Positions 8,947-17,643 of a DNA stretch of 64,000 nt are shown here, one piece after another. The notes beneath the pieces are model-generated. The model saw only the letters and a list, made by a program, of their open reading frames with translations. It did not search any database and was not told the DNA's origin. Each line of letters begins with the position of its first letter. Position 1 is the stretch's first letter. A program made the translations under genes and the position numbers. The DNA is from Pseudomonadota bacterium (lineage in GTDB: Bacteria; Desulfobacterota; Desulfobulbia; Desulfobulbales; Desulfocapsaceae): the NCBI GenBank assembly GCA_018817385.1, contig JAHIUA010000068.1, positions 101,067 through 165,066 of the forward strand, read 5' to 3'.

Positions 8947-9495
8947 CTATGACACCCTCAAATTCAGGTTTTCAAGAACAACCTCATCCCGGCCCCCATG
9001 TTCTTTCAGGATGACCTTAATGCGCTCATCTGCCATAATGGTGGTACTAACCCCCACATAATCAGCCTGAATGGGCAATTCCCGCCCTCCTCTGTCAACC
9101 AGTACCGCAAGCTGAATGGAACAGGGACGGCCATAATCCATCAGCGCATCCATGGCCGCACGTATGGTACGACCTGTAAAGAGGACATCATCTACCAAAA
9201 TGACATCCTGCGCCTCCACCGTGAACCCAATATCTGTGGTTTTGACTACAGGATTTTGGCTGATGAGACTCCAATCGTCACGATAGAGGTTGATATCAAG
9301 ACTGCCATAGGGGAGCTCTTGACCTGTCTGCTCCTGGATAAGTTTTCTGATGCGCCGGGCAAGAAAGACTCCACAGGTATGGATACCGACAATTGCCAGA
9401 TTTTCTATGTTGTGATTCCTTTCCAGGATTTGGAGACTGATCCTGTTCACGGCGAGAGAAAGATCATTTGCGCTCAGTAGTGTCCGTCGTTCCAT
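8947..9495 (-). CDS. pyrR: bifunctional pyr operon regulator / uracil phosphoribosyltransferase
   Basis: PyrR binds pyrimidine nucleotide and pyr mRNA leaders and has weak UPRTase activity. The 182-residue protein shows the PRPP loop DVILVDDVLFTGRTIRAAMD (97-116), plus GIHTCGVFLARRI and LDINLYRDDW that typify PyrR rather than Upp. The start ATG is 2 bases from the purN stop, so translation is probably coupled to purN. Whether it regulates pyrimidine genes in this organism cannot be told here: no pyr gene or PyrR-binding leader is in the window. Confidence 0.93.
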   Translation of the reverse strand: MERRTLLSANDLSLAVNRISLQILERNHNIENLAIVGIHTCGVFLARRIRKLIQEQTGQELPYGSLDINLYRDDWSLISQNPVVKTTDIGFTVEAQDVILVDDVLFTGRTIRAAMDALMDYGRPCSIQLAVLVDRGGRELPIQADYVGVSTTIMADERIKVILKEHGGRDEVVLENLNLRVS

Positions 9496-9497
9496 AC

Positions 9498-10079
9498 TTA
9501 TCCTTTAACCCTGTCCCAAAAAAAAGCAATACCCCTTGCATCGACCCGGTTCAGGGCCTCTGGAAAGGCTTCACACTCGGCAAAAAAGACTTTGCTGGCA
9601 ATGACATCAGGAGAATCATCATAATCGAGATCCACACTCTTCTGATAGATGATAGGGCCTTCATCGTATACTTCATTGGCGAAATGAACAGTACAGCCAC
9701 TCACCAGACAGCCGCGTTTTTTTACAGCCTTATGGACCCTGGAACCATAAAAACCATCGCCACAAAACGAGGGTATCAGGGAAGGGTGGATGTTGATGAC
9801 CGACTGGGACAGTGCGGCTGGCGGCTGATAGAGTTTTAGATACCCAGCAAGGACTATGACATCGATAGCATAGTCCTTGAGAATAGCATTGATCTCTTCG
9901 TTTCCTGCTCCATGAAAAGCAGGGTAACCATAATTCCTGGCTTTGCTCAAACCCAGGGCATCAGCAACATTGGAGATTACCACCTGTACCTCAGCGTGCA
10001 GGCTACCGTTCTGGATTCTTTCGTGAAAATTGTCGAGTGTTCGTCCGCTGCCGGAAAGCAGCACCGCCATTTTCAGCAT
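9498..10079 (-). CDS. purN: phosphoribosylglycinamide formyltransferase
   Basis: Formylates GAR with 10-formyl-THF in purine synthesis. Motifs: VLLSGSGRTLDNF near the N-terminus, INIHPSLIPSF carrying the catalytic Asn and His, and VSGCTVHFANEVYDEGPII containing the catalytic Asp. The frame is open from an upstream ATG at 10172. The ATG at 10079 fits better because the family starts immediately before the first strand (MLKMAVLLSGSG) and AGAGGG lies 7-8 bases upstream. From there the protein is 193 residues. It stands directly before pyrR, so nucleotide metabolism genes are grouped. Confidence 0.92.
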   Translation of the reverse strand: MLKMAVLLSGSGRTLDNFHERIQNGSLHAEVQVVISNVADALGLSKARNYGYPAFHGAGNEEINAILKDYAIDVIVLAGYLKLYQPPAALSQSVINIHPSLIPSFCGDGFYGSRVHKAVKKRGCLVSGCTVHFANEVYDEGPIIYQKSVDLDYDDSPDVIASKVFFAECEAFPEALNRVDARGIAFFWDRVKG

Positions 10080-10305
10080 ATCTTTGCCCTCTTTTGGGTG
10101 AATGTCTGTTCTAAAAGGAAATATCTTGTGATAGTAAAGAGTTGCCTGCCTGTCCTCAGTCGATATTAACACAAAAGGTAATCACAGCCTCAGTCTGATA
10201 TTCCCAAGATAGATTTTGTCAGCAACAGAGAAGTCTTGTAAATCAGCCTGTTATGGACAGACACCGGTTGACAGATTCCGTGGATGTTTTTGTTACGATC
10301 CTATC

Positions 10306-10920
10306 CTACTTGAAATACTCATTCGACTCCACATCTACTCTGTCAAGCCATTTGGAAATGGTGGTATCGTAGGCAGAGGTCAGAGCAAAAACCTTGGCAG
10401 CCAGGCGGAAACGTGTTTTTAAGGTAGTATTTCCGGTGGCCTTCATTTCTTTGAGAACCTGTGGATAATCGGCAGGGTCAACGATCACTGTTACATCATG
10501 AAAGTTTTTGGCAGAGGCACGAAGCAGGGTCGGGCCACCGATATCGATATTTTCAATGGCATCGCCCAGACTGCAGTGAGGATCTGCTACAGTCTTTTCA
10601 AAGGCATAAAGATTTACTGCGATGAGATCGATATTTTTCAGTCCGTTTTCCGCACATTGCCTTTGGTGATCGGCATTTTCTCTTTGATTAAGAATGCCAC
10701 CATGCACTTTAGGATGGAGGGTCTTTACGCGACCATCAAGCATTTCAGGAAATCCGGTAAACTCGGAAACATCCATAACTTTCAGGCCAGCCTCACGTAT
10801 TTTTTTGGCCGTTCCACCGGTGGAGAGAATCTCCACTCCCAGGTCGACGAGCTCTTTGGCAAAGCCTTCAATACCGGATTTGTCAGTCAGGCTGATCAGT
10901 GCCCTTTCGATTTTACTCAT
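10306..10920 (-). CDS. purH: stand-alone IMP cyclohydrolase domain of PurH (no AICAR transformylase domain)
   Basis: Converts FAICAR to IMP, the last step of purine synthesis. The 204 residues match only the N-terminal MGS-like domain of the usual ~520-residue bifunctional Pur[81 protein letters not shown]. It ends with a clean stop before the LRYGENPHQ region of the second domain. Reading the next 130 bases in all minus frames finds no continuation, so this is not a frameshifted PurH. A separate AICAR formyltransferase must be encoded elsewhere. It lies 25 bases after hslR. Confidence 0.9.
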   Translation of the reverse strand: MSKIERALISLTDKSGIEGFAKELVDLGVEILSTGGTAKKIREAGLKVMDVSEFTGFPEMLDGRVKTLHPKVHGGILNQRENADHQRQCAENGLKNIDLIAVNLYAFEKTVADPHCSLGDAIENIDIGGPTLLRASAKNFHDVTVIVDPADYPQVLKEMKATGNTTLKTRFRLAAKVFALTSAYDTTISKWLDRVDVESNEYFK

Positions 10921-10945
10921 GGTCTTCCCTCGTTAGCTTTTAATA

Positions 10946-11341
10946 TTATTTATCTTTACGAATAAATTCTCTGATCTTACGTCGATCCCGCTTTCCGGGT
11001 CGTTTTGCAGGACTCCCCTGTCCTGCATGAAAGAGAGATCGTAATTTCTGCTGTTCTTCTCTCTTTTGAATAGATTGTTCTGTTTCCTGATAGAGCATCC
11101 TGGCCATGCTTGCCGGTCCCCGTTTACTGGAAAGGGCAAGGGCTGTCACCGTCTGTTCAACTTCGCCTTTATGGATGACCAGTATATCATTAAGGCCTAC
11201 AACCTTGGAAGGTTTACAGCGCAGTCCATTTAAGAAAACCTTGCCACCGCTGACAGCCTTGGAGGCCATGCCTCTTGTTTTGAAGAAACGGGCGGCCCAC
11301 AGCCATTTATCTATTCGTACCTGCTCTTGTTCATCAGTCAT
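10946..11341 (-). CDS. hslR: S4-domain RNA-binding protein, Hsp15-like
   Basis: Hsp15 in E. coli binds 50S subunits carrying stalled nascent chains. The 131-residue protein opens with an S4 domain, VRIDKWLWAARFFKTRGMAS, followed by KAVSGGKVFLNGLRCKPSKVV and HKGEVEQTVTALALS. The C-terminal tail is very basic (SPAKRPGKRDRRKIREF). It is the first gene of the minus-strand hslR-purH-purN-pyrR run, with a 25-base spacing to the next gene. An alternative minor RluB-like S4 protein is unlikely at this length. Confidence 0.88.
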   Translation of the reverse strand: MTDEQEQVRIDKWLWAARFFKTRGMASKAVSGGKVFLNGLRCKPSKVVGLNDILVIHKGEVEQTVTALALSSKRGPASMARMLYQETEQSIQKREEQQKLRSLFHAGQGSPAKRPGKRDRRKIREFIRKDK

Positions 11342-11565
11342 TATTTTCTATCCTAGAATGAGATGTACAACTATTTTTCGATAAAGAGGGGCATTTTACA
11401 CTGAATTGGGAGAAAAGCATATAAAAAGATGCGTATGAGCAGGGTCAGGAAAAGTCACAAAACGATTTGTCGGTTGTCGAACAGCTCAAAAAGGTGTAAA
11501 GACTTTTCATTTAAAAAAATCTGCAAAATGCACCTGTAGCCCATTGCGCCCTAAAATGTAAAGCC

Positions 11566-11582
11566 CTTAACAGTCTGTTAAG
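11566..11582. promoter_or_regulatory. 17-bp perfect palindrome upstream of metF, candidate operator
   Basis: CTTAACAG-T-CTGTTAAG is a perfect inverted repeat with 8-bp arms. It lies 33 bases upstream of the candidate metF -35 box and about 220 bases upstream of hslR on the other strand. It does not resemble the MetJ box. The binding protein is unknown. Confidence 0.4.
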
Positions 11583-11615
11583 TATCTCTGGATACAATCT
11601 CTATTTTTAGGGTTT

Positions 11616-11644
11616 TTGTTAAAAAAGTAAAAAATTACTTATAA
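11616..11644 (+). promoter_or_regulatory. candidate sigma-70 promoter of metF
   Basis: TTGTTA and TTATAA are spaced by exactly 17 A+T-rich bases and end 19 bases before the metF ATG, implying a short leader. This leaves no room for a riboswitch downstream of this promoter. Confidence 0.5.
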
Positions 11645-11663
11645 GGCATTAAGAGAGACTCCC

Positions 11664-12554
11664 ATGCTCGTCAAAGACCTTCTCAACAGCCATAAAACCA
11701 CCTTTAGCTTTGAATTTTTCCCCCCCAAAGAAGACGCAGCCGCTGATCGCCTGTTGCAGACTATATCCAATCTTATGCCCTTGGGTCCCTCCTATGTAAG
11801 CGTTACCTATGGGGCCGGAGGAACCACCAGGGACAGGACTCACGATCTGGTGGTCCGGATCAAAGAGCAGACCAACATCACGGTTGTATCCCACCTGACC
11901 TGTGTGGGGAGTACCCGTGACGAGATCCATACCATACTGGAAAAATACCAAGAAGCTGGGATCCAAAATATCCTTGCTTTGCGTGGTGATGCTCCGAAAG
12001 GAGAAACGGATTTTGTCGGACCTAAAAACGGTTTTACTTATGCCAAAGATCTTGTCGCCTATATCAAAAAATATTTTCCCGAAATGTGCGTCGGGGTGGC
12101 AGGTTTTCCCGAAGGCCATCCAGGGACGCCAAACCGTCTCACTGAAATTAAGCACCTGAAAGAGAAGGTAGATGCCGGAGCAGACTATATTGTCACCCAG
12201 CTCTTTTTCGAAAACCGTGACTTTTATGATTACTGTGAACGCTGTGAAATTGCCGGTATCCGTGTTCCGAACATTGCCGGTATCATGCCAGTGAGCACGA
12301 AAAGTGGCCTCATACGAACTGCGGAGTTGGCAGGTGGGGCAAGGATTCCTGCCCGGCTCCTTAAGGCCGTATATCGTGCCGAAAACGATGAATATGTTGA
12401 AAAGGTAGGCATTCATTGGGCAACGGAACAGATCCGAGATCTCCTCGATCATGATGTCCGGGGCATCCAGTTTTTCACCCTCAACTCCTCCGAAGCCACC
12501 CAGGAGATCTATAAATCTCTTGGTGTTCGTGATTCTACCCAGCTGAGGTGCTGA
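11664..12554 (+). CDS. metF: 5,10-methylenetetrahydrofolate reductase
   Basis: FAD enzyme reducing methylene-THF to methyl-THF for methionine synthesis and, in many anaerobes, C1 metabolism. The 296 residues form a complete TIM barrel: TTFSFEFFPPKEDAA (16-30), SYVSVTYGAGGTTRDRT, VVSHLTCVGSTRDEI, NILALRGDAPKG, GVAGFPEGHP, DYIVTQLFFENRDFYDY, GIMPVSTKSGL and GIQFFTLNSSEAT. There is no C-terminal SAM-binding extension, as in bacterial MetF. Start ATG 11664 has AGAGAG upstream. It is followed 7 bases later by folE2, giving a two-gene folate unit. Confidence 0.97.
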   Translation: MLVKDLLNSHKTTFSFEFFPPKEDAAADRLLQTISNLMPLGPSYVSVTYGAGGTTRDRTHDLVVRIKEQTNITVVSHLTCVGSTRDEIHTILEKYQEAGIQNILALRGDAPKGETDFVGPKNGFTYAKDLVAYIKKYFPEMCVGVAGFPEGHPGTPNRLTEIKHLKEKVDAGADYIVTQLFFENRDFYDYCERCEIAGIRVPNIAGIMPVSTKSGLIRTAELAGGARIPARLLKAVYRAENDEYVEKVGIHWATEQIRDLLDHDVRGIQFFTLNSSEATQEIYKSLGVRDSTQLRC

Positions 12555-12561
12555 TCCGGAA

Positions 12562-13299
12562 ATGAAGATTCAATCTGTTGGGATCAAGGATATCCAGATT
12601 CCTGTTCGTATCCGGGAAAAGAACGGCGGCCTGCAAAACAGTGTGGCCTCCGTCTCCCTTCAGGCAAGTATGCCTGGTGAGTATCGAGAGAGTTGTGTCC
12701 ATATCTTCACCTCTGTGCTCAATAAGTATATGGATGAGATGAGTGTCACCATCTTTCCCCAGCTGCTGGCGGAAATACAAGAGGGACTGCGCGCCAAAAG
12801 TGCCCGTCTGGAGATGTCCTTTCCTTATTTTATTGAAAAAAAAGCCCCTGTTTCCAAGACCCGGAGCTTGATGGAATACGAGTGCACCTTTAGTGGCGGG
12901 ATTGGCACAGAGGATGACTTTATTCTCTCAGTCAAGGTCCCTGTTACTACTCTCTGCCCCTGTTCCAAAGAAATCAGCAGCGCTGGAGCCCATAATCAGC
13001 GTGCCGAGGTGACCCTCAATGTGAAGTTCAGAAAATTTATCTGGGTGGAAGATCTTATCCGCATGATTGAAGAGTCTGCCTCCTGTGAACTCTGGGCCCT
13101 GCTCAAGCGGCCCGACGAAAAATACGTGACCGAAAAGGCCTACAAAAATCCAATGTTTGTGGAAGATGTTGTGCGCAAGGTTGCTGTAATTGCCTTGGCC
13201 AATAAAAATATCACCTGGTTTTCTGCAAGTGTTGAAAGCTTTGAATCCATTCATAAACATAGTGCCTATGCCTATGTAGACTCCAACGAAATCCGCTGA
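12562..13299 (+). CDS. folE2: GTP cyclohydrolase FolE2 (type IB)
   Basis: Makes 7,8-dihydroneopterin triphosphate from GTP for folate (and queuosine-type) synthesis, using a metal site tolerant of non-zinc metals. The 245-residue sequence starts IQSVGIKDIQIPVRIREKNG. It contains the FolE2 signature TLCPCSKEISSAGAHNQRAEV at about 131-151, with the catalytic Cys and His, plus EDLIRMIEESASCELWALLKR and FVEDVVRKVA. Only 7 bases separate it from metF, linking folate synthesis to its use. No classical folE is seen in the window. Confidence 0.96.
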   Translation: MKIQSVGIKDIQIPVRIREKNGGLQNSVASVSLQASMPGEYRESCVHIFTSVLNKYMDEMSVTIFPQLLAEIQEGLRAKSARLEMSFPYFIEKKAPVSKTRSLMEYECTFSGGIGTEDDFILSVKVPVTTLCPCSKEISSAGAHNQRAEVTLNVKFRKFIWVEDLIRMIEESASCELWALLKRPDEKYVTEKAYKNPMFVEDVVRKVAVIALANKNITWFSASVESFESIHKHSAYAYVDSNEIR

Positions 13300-13529
13300 A
13301 GTGGTGCGGATCCATCCCTGACCTTTTTCCTAAAAGAGTTCCCTCCCTCCCCTCCCGCCTGATCCAGACATATTGCACATTGTTTTGATAGCGACCACTT
13401 TTTCTTTGAATTGATCCGAATAAGTTATATGATGAAGAAAAAATAATCTTGTGAAATGCTGTAATTGTAAAGAGATAGAGTTACACAAATACCTGGTCAG
13501 GTAAAAAAGGTAATGCGGGCAGGTTTGGT

Positions 13530-14006
13530 ATGTTGGAAGTAAGGTCTTCTTCAGTCAAACGTATGGTAAAAGTTGTGGTCACCCCGTGTTGGGTCTGCCT
13601 GCTAACCACATTTATTTTCCCGGTGTCCCACGCCTATGCAGTCCAGACCCATGGCGGCGCCGAGGGGCTTGTTTCTCATCAACTGGGACATTTCCTCTTT
13701 ACCTTTGCTATCCTTGTTCTTCTCTTCTGCTGGAATAGATCTCACGTAACTAAGCCAGGTTGCCAGGAATTCAGGGGATTTCTGTGGATGATTGTTGTTT
13801 GGAACGTACTCACCTTTGCTGGCCACTGGATGGGAGAGATGGTTGAACCTCAATATCTTTTTGACCCCGAAGGTCGTATTACATCTTTTCAGATCAATCG
13901 TTTTTCTGATTTGATTTTCTACCTTACAAGACTTGATTATCTCCTTTTGGTTCCGGCTTTTTTTCTCCTCTTTCTTGCCATCCAGAAATGGGGACGTACT
14001 TCATGA
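13530..14006 (+). CDS. small membrane protein coupled to a hybrid histidine kinase
   Basis: A 158-residue protein I cannot assign to a named family. Residues about 12-38 form a hydrophobic signal-like segment (VTPCWVCLLTTFIFPVSHAYA). Further membrane helices lie near 55-70, 87-107 and 132-150. Several His and Trp residues stand near membrane boundaries (SHQLGHFLF, FAGHWMGEMVEP), a pattern that could hold metal or heme, though this is inference. The stop overlaps the kinase ATG at 14003 (ATGA), so the two are translationally coupled and probably form one sensory unit in the inner membrane. Confidence 0.75.
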   Translation: MLEVRSSSVKRMVKVVVTPCWVCLLTTFIFPVSHAYAVQTHGGAEGLVSHQLGHFLFTFAILVLLFCWNRSHVTKPGCQEFRGFLWMIVVWNVLTFAGHWMGEMVEPQYLFDPEGRITSFQINRFSDLIFYLTRLDYLLLVPAFFLLFLAIQKWGRTS

Positions 14007-15985
14007 TACTTTCCTGGTCGCCTGTTATCTGGACTAATATACTGGGGTCCATTGCACTCCTGGTGCTTTCCGCTCTCTGTGTCATCTATTCCTTGCGAAT
14101 GCTGAAAAAGAGTGCCGACCAGACATTTCATTATTATCTTTTTTTACTCACCCTCTCCTTTATCTTTTTTGCAGTTGCCCGCTCTTTTGGTCACTTATGC
14201 AAAGAAGCCTTGTTCTTTTACAATCTGCAACACCTCTGGATTTTGCTTGCTCCCTTTTCCGGATCCATTAATACTGCAGCCTTTATTGTTATCTTCTCCT
14301 TTGTTATCTATTTTAACCGCTCCTGTGAAATCCATAATGAACTTGAACGCCATAAAGCATATCTTACAGGACTCGTTTCTGAAAAGACCAGGGCATTAAC
14401 CGAAACGAATCAAAAACTTATTCAGGAGATCTCTGATCGGACTCGTACTGAAAAAGAACTGGAGAAGACTGTTGATGAATTGAGCGCCGTTATGAATACC
14501 ATTAACTGCGGTATACTCTTTATAGATGACCAACTTCATTCCCGAATTGTTAATCGCACTTTTTGTGAGTTGTGGGGGGTGCCGATGGATTTTGAGGATA
14601 GTCATCCCAGCATGCGGGAAGTGATAGAGTACAACCGCTACAACAACATGTACAAGGTTTCAGATGATGATTTTGAGCGATATATGGATGAGCGTGAAGC
14701 TCAAATACGGCAGGGATCGATAGCACCTGTAATCCTCGAACGCAAGGATGGTATCATCCTCCAGTATCAGTGCGTAGTTCTGCCCGATGGCTGGCGGATG
14801 CTGACCTATTTTGATATCACAGAACTCAAGAAAACCCAGGAAAAACTTGCCCAGTCTCAGAAGATGGAAGCCATAGGTCTGATGGCAGGCGGGGTGGCCC
14901 ATGACCTCAACAACATCCTTTCCGGTGTCGTCAGTTATCCTGACCTGTTGCTCAATAAGTTTCCGGGAAACAGCGAATTGTCTAAGACACTGCGAATCAT
15001 CAAAGAATCAGGTCAGCGTGCTTCTGAGGTGGTAGCTGATCTCCTGACTGTTGCCAGAGGAGTCGCTGGTAGTCATGAAATACGCTCATTGAACGACCTG
15101 ATTATTGAATACCTCGAGTCACCAGAGGGCAAGAAAATGAGTTCCCTGCATCCAGAGGTACTGGTCAAGACTGACCTGGAGCCAGACCTGCACAACATCT
15201 CCTGCTCCGCGATCCATATAAGAAAATGTATTATGAATTTGTTAATCAACAGTGCCGAGGCCATTGTCGGCTCGGGGATTATTCATGTCGAAACAAAAAA
15301 TCAGTATATTGACACGCCGGTAGCAGAAAATCAATACATGCCAACTGGTGAATATGCGGTTATCCGTATCACAGATACCGGCCAGGGAATAGCCAAAAAT
15401 GACATTAGTCATATCTTTGAACCCTTTTACAGCAAAAAAGTCCTTGGCCGAAGTGGTACTGGGTTAGGTCTTGCTATTGTCTGGAATACGGTACAGGATC
15501 ACAATGGCACCATTGTTGTCAACAGCACCGCACAGGGGACAAGTTTTCTCCTCTATTTTCCAGTCAGCAGTAAAGTACCCAGCAAGAAAAAAGGGTCGGT
15601 AGGGCTTGCCCAACTGCAGGGCCATGGAGAACGCATCCTGCTCGTAGACGATGAGAAGCAGCAATGCGATATTGGCTCTCAGATGCTGTCAGTTTTGAAT
15701 TACAAGGTGGAAACGGTTAGCAGCGGTGAAGAAGCCCTGGCCTTCGTTCGAAATCAAGCAGTGGATCTTATTATCCTTGATATGATCATGGCTCCTGGTA
15801 TCAATGGTCGTCAAACCTACGAAAAAATCATAGCAGATCGACCTGGTCAACGGGCCATTATCGCCAGTGGCTTTTCGGAAAATGCAGAGGTGAAAAAGGT
15901 CCAGGCGCTGGGAGCCGGATCTTTTATTCGAAAACCCTATACCATTGAACAGCTTGGTCTTGCAGTGAGTGAAGCCCTGGCCTGA
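14003..15985 (+). CDS. membrane-bound hybrid histidine kinase with PAS-like domain and C-terminal receiver
   Basis: About 660 residues. Four or so N-terminal helices (about 5-115) precede a coiled coil (HNELERHKAYLTGLVSEKTRAL) and a PAS-like region (AVMNTINCGILFIDDQLHSR). Then come a HisKA box AIGLMAGGVAHDLNNILSG with the phospho-accepting His, and a HATPase domain with NLLINSAEAI, DTGQGI and SGTGLGLAIV. The receiver RILLVDDEKQQ...LIILDMIMAPG ends with Lys in RKPYT. ATG 14003 is preferred to 13988 because it overlaps the upstream stop and follows GGGGA. No HTH output is fused, so the receiver probably relays phosphate. The kinase and receiver closely resemble the second kinase at 48503-50818. 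Confidence 0.9.
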   Translation: MILSWSPVIWTNILGSIALLVLSALCVIYSLRMLKKSADQTFHYYLFLLTLSFIFFAVARSFGHLCKEALFFYNLQHLWILLAPFSGSINTAAFIVIFSFVIYFNRSCEIHNELERHKAYLTGLVSEKTRALTETNQKLIQEISDRTRTEKELEKTVDELSAVMNTINCGILFIDDQLHSRIVNRTFCELWGVPMDFEDSHPSMREVIEYNRYNNMYKVSDDDFERYMDEREAQIRQGSIAPVILERKDGIILQYQCVVLPDGWRMLTYFDITELKKTQEKLAQSQKMEAIGLMAGGVAHDLNNILSGVVSYPDLLLNKFPGNSELSKTLRIIKESGQRASEVVADLLTVARGVAGSHEIRSLNDLIIEYLESPEGKKMSSLHPEVLVKTDLEPDLHNISCSAIHIRKCIMNLLINSAEAIVGSGIIHVETKNQYIDTPVAENQYMPTGEYAVIRITDTGQGIAKNDISHIFEPFYSKKVLGRSGTGLGLAIVWNTVQDHNGTIVVNSTAQGTSFLLYFPVSSKVPSKKKGSVGLAQLQGHGERILLVDDEKQQCDIGSQMLSVLNYKVETVSSGEEALAFVRNQAVDLIILDMIMAPGINGRQTYEKIIADRPGQRAIIASGFSENAEVKKVQALGAGSFIRKPYTIEQLGLAVSEALA

Positions 15986-16083
15986 CTGTATGCTCAGACC
16001 AGCCAATATTCTCTATTTCTTTTACTCTCCCGAAGAACTAAAATTCTTTTCACCTACCTGAAAAATCGTGCCCTCTGGAGAGC

Positions 16084-16249
16084 CAGAAGTCTGTCGGACT
16101 TAGAGAATCGTAGCGAAAACTAGAGAAATCGAGATCAGATTTTCATGGATTTGAAGCGAATAACAGGACTGTTTAACGAAAACCCATGGAAATAGGGGCC
16201 GAGTTATCAAAATTGATGGAGATTGATATCTCAATCCGACAAGCTCCTG
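16084..16249 (+). repeat. MITE-like element, copy A (166 bp)
   Basis: Bounded by inverted repeats: left CAGAAGTCTGTCGGACTTAG, right end reverse complement CAGGAGCTTGTCGGATTGAG. The internal sequence (GAATCGTAGCGAAAA, CATGGATTTGAAGCGAATA, TTTAACGAAAA) is shared with the copies at 26191, 44776 and 63861. An internal frame starting MDLKRITGLFNENPWK is stopped by TAG here but stays open in copy B. It sits between the kinase and metY. Confidence 0.85.
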
Positions 16250-16359
16250 AATAAGGGAGTCCGTCACCGGTTTGTTATTGCAATTTCTTCCCAACTGTGA
16301 AAGATACACATTGTGGCACTACGATTCAATTCAAATAAATGTCAGCACAAGGAAGCCCA

Positions 16360-17643
16360 ATGAGACTCGAAACCATCGCCCTCCATAGTGGACATGTTAT
16401 AGACCAAGACTCCCTTTCTCGAGCTGTTCCGCTCTATCGAACCAGCTCATTTCTCTTTAAAGACACAGTCCATGCCGCTAACTTGTTTAGCCTCAAGGAA
16501 ATGGGAAATATCTACACCAGAATAGGCAATCCGACCCAGGATGTTCTTGAGAAAAGGGTCGCAGCCCTGGAAGGAGGTGCTGCAGCCCTGGCCCTGGCCT
16601 CCGGCACCTCTGCCATCTTTTACAGTATCATTAATATCTGTGAACAGGGTGATGAAATCGTAGCGGCCAACAATCTCTATGGCGGCACTATCTCTCAGTT
16701 TGATTCCATACTGCCGCAACTGGGTATAACCGTACGGATGGTAGACCCCATTGATCCGGAAAATTTTAGAACGGCCATCACCCGTCGTACCCGGGCTCTT
16801 TACTGTGAGACCATTGGCAATCCCGGTTTGACCATGACCGACCTCCAATCAGTGGCCGATATTGCCCATGAAAATGGTCTGCCTCTGATCGTCGATTCCA
16901 CCTTTACCCCACCTACCCTGTTGCGTCCCATTGAGCATGGAGCCGACATTGTTATCCATTCCCTGACCAAGTGGATGGGAGGGCATGGAACCTGTCTTGG
17001 CGGTATCGTCATAGACGCAGGGACCTTTGACTGGACAGATCCCAAATTTTCCCTCTATAACACGCCGGATAGATCGTATCATGGGATGCGCTATGGCCAT
17101 GATCTCGGTGATATGAATCCCATTGCCTTTGCCCTCCGTATGCGGCTGGTACCGCTGAGAAACCTTGGTGCCTGTATATCTCCGGATAACTGCTGGATGT
17201 TTCTCCAGGGGATTGAGACCCTGGCCCTGAGAATGGAACGCCATTGTGAAAACGCGATGACAGTGGCAACACATCTGCAGAATCATCCTCAGGTGGATTG
17301 GGTCAACTATCCTGGTTTGCAGGACAGCCCAGGATTTGCCACAGCCGAAAAATATCTTCACAACGGATTTGGCGGTATGGTGAGCTTTGGTGTCAAGGGA
17401 GGCCTGGCCGCAGGAAAACGTTTTATTGAAGGACTTACCCTCTTTTCTCACCTGGCCAACGTGGGTGATGCAAAATCACTGGCCATCCATCCTGCATCCA
17501 CCACCCACTCCCAGCTTTCTGCTGAACAACTGGGAGCAGGCGGTATCACCGAAGCAATGATCAGGCTCTCCATCGGTATCGAACATATTGATGACATCTG
17601 TGCAGACCTGGATCAGGCCCTGGAAAGATCAATTGGAAAATGA
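16360..17643 (+). CDS. metY: O-acetylhomoserine sulfhydrylase (PLP enzyme)
   Basis: Condenses O-acetylhomoserine with sulfide to homocysteine, a direct route suited to sulfide-rich cells. About 427 residues of Cys/Met-metabolism PLP fold: [53 protein letters not shown], and the PLP Lys in [12 protein letters not shown] (about residue 204). The C-terminus has [20 protein letters not shown]. An ATG at 16339 is in frame. ATG 16360 is preferred because AAGGAAG lies 5 bases upstream and the family starts MRLETxALHxG. It overlaps metX by 4 bases. Confidence 0.95.
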   Translation: MRLETIALHSGHVIDQDSLSRAVPLYRTSSFLFKDTVHAANLFSLKEMGNIYTRIGNPTQDVLEKRVAALEGGAAALALASGTSAIFYSIINICEQGDEIVAANNLYGGTISQFDSILPQLGITVRMVDPIDPENFRTAITRRTRALYCETIGNPGLTMTDLQSVADIAHENGLPLIVDSTFTPPTLLRPIEHGADIVIHSLTKWMGGHGTCLGGIVIDAGTFDWTDPKFSLYNTPDRSYHGMRYGHDLGDMNPIAFALRMRLVPLRNLGACISPDNCWMFLQGIETLALRMERHCENAMTVATHLQNHPQVDWVNYPGLQDSPGFATAEKYLHNGFGGMVSFGVKGGLAAGKRFIEGLTLFSHLANVGDAKSLAIHPASTTHSQLSAEQLGAGGITEAMIRLSIGIEHIDDICADLDQALERSIGK

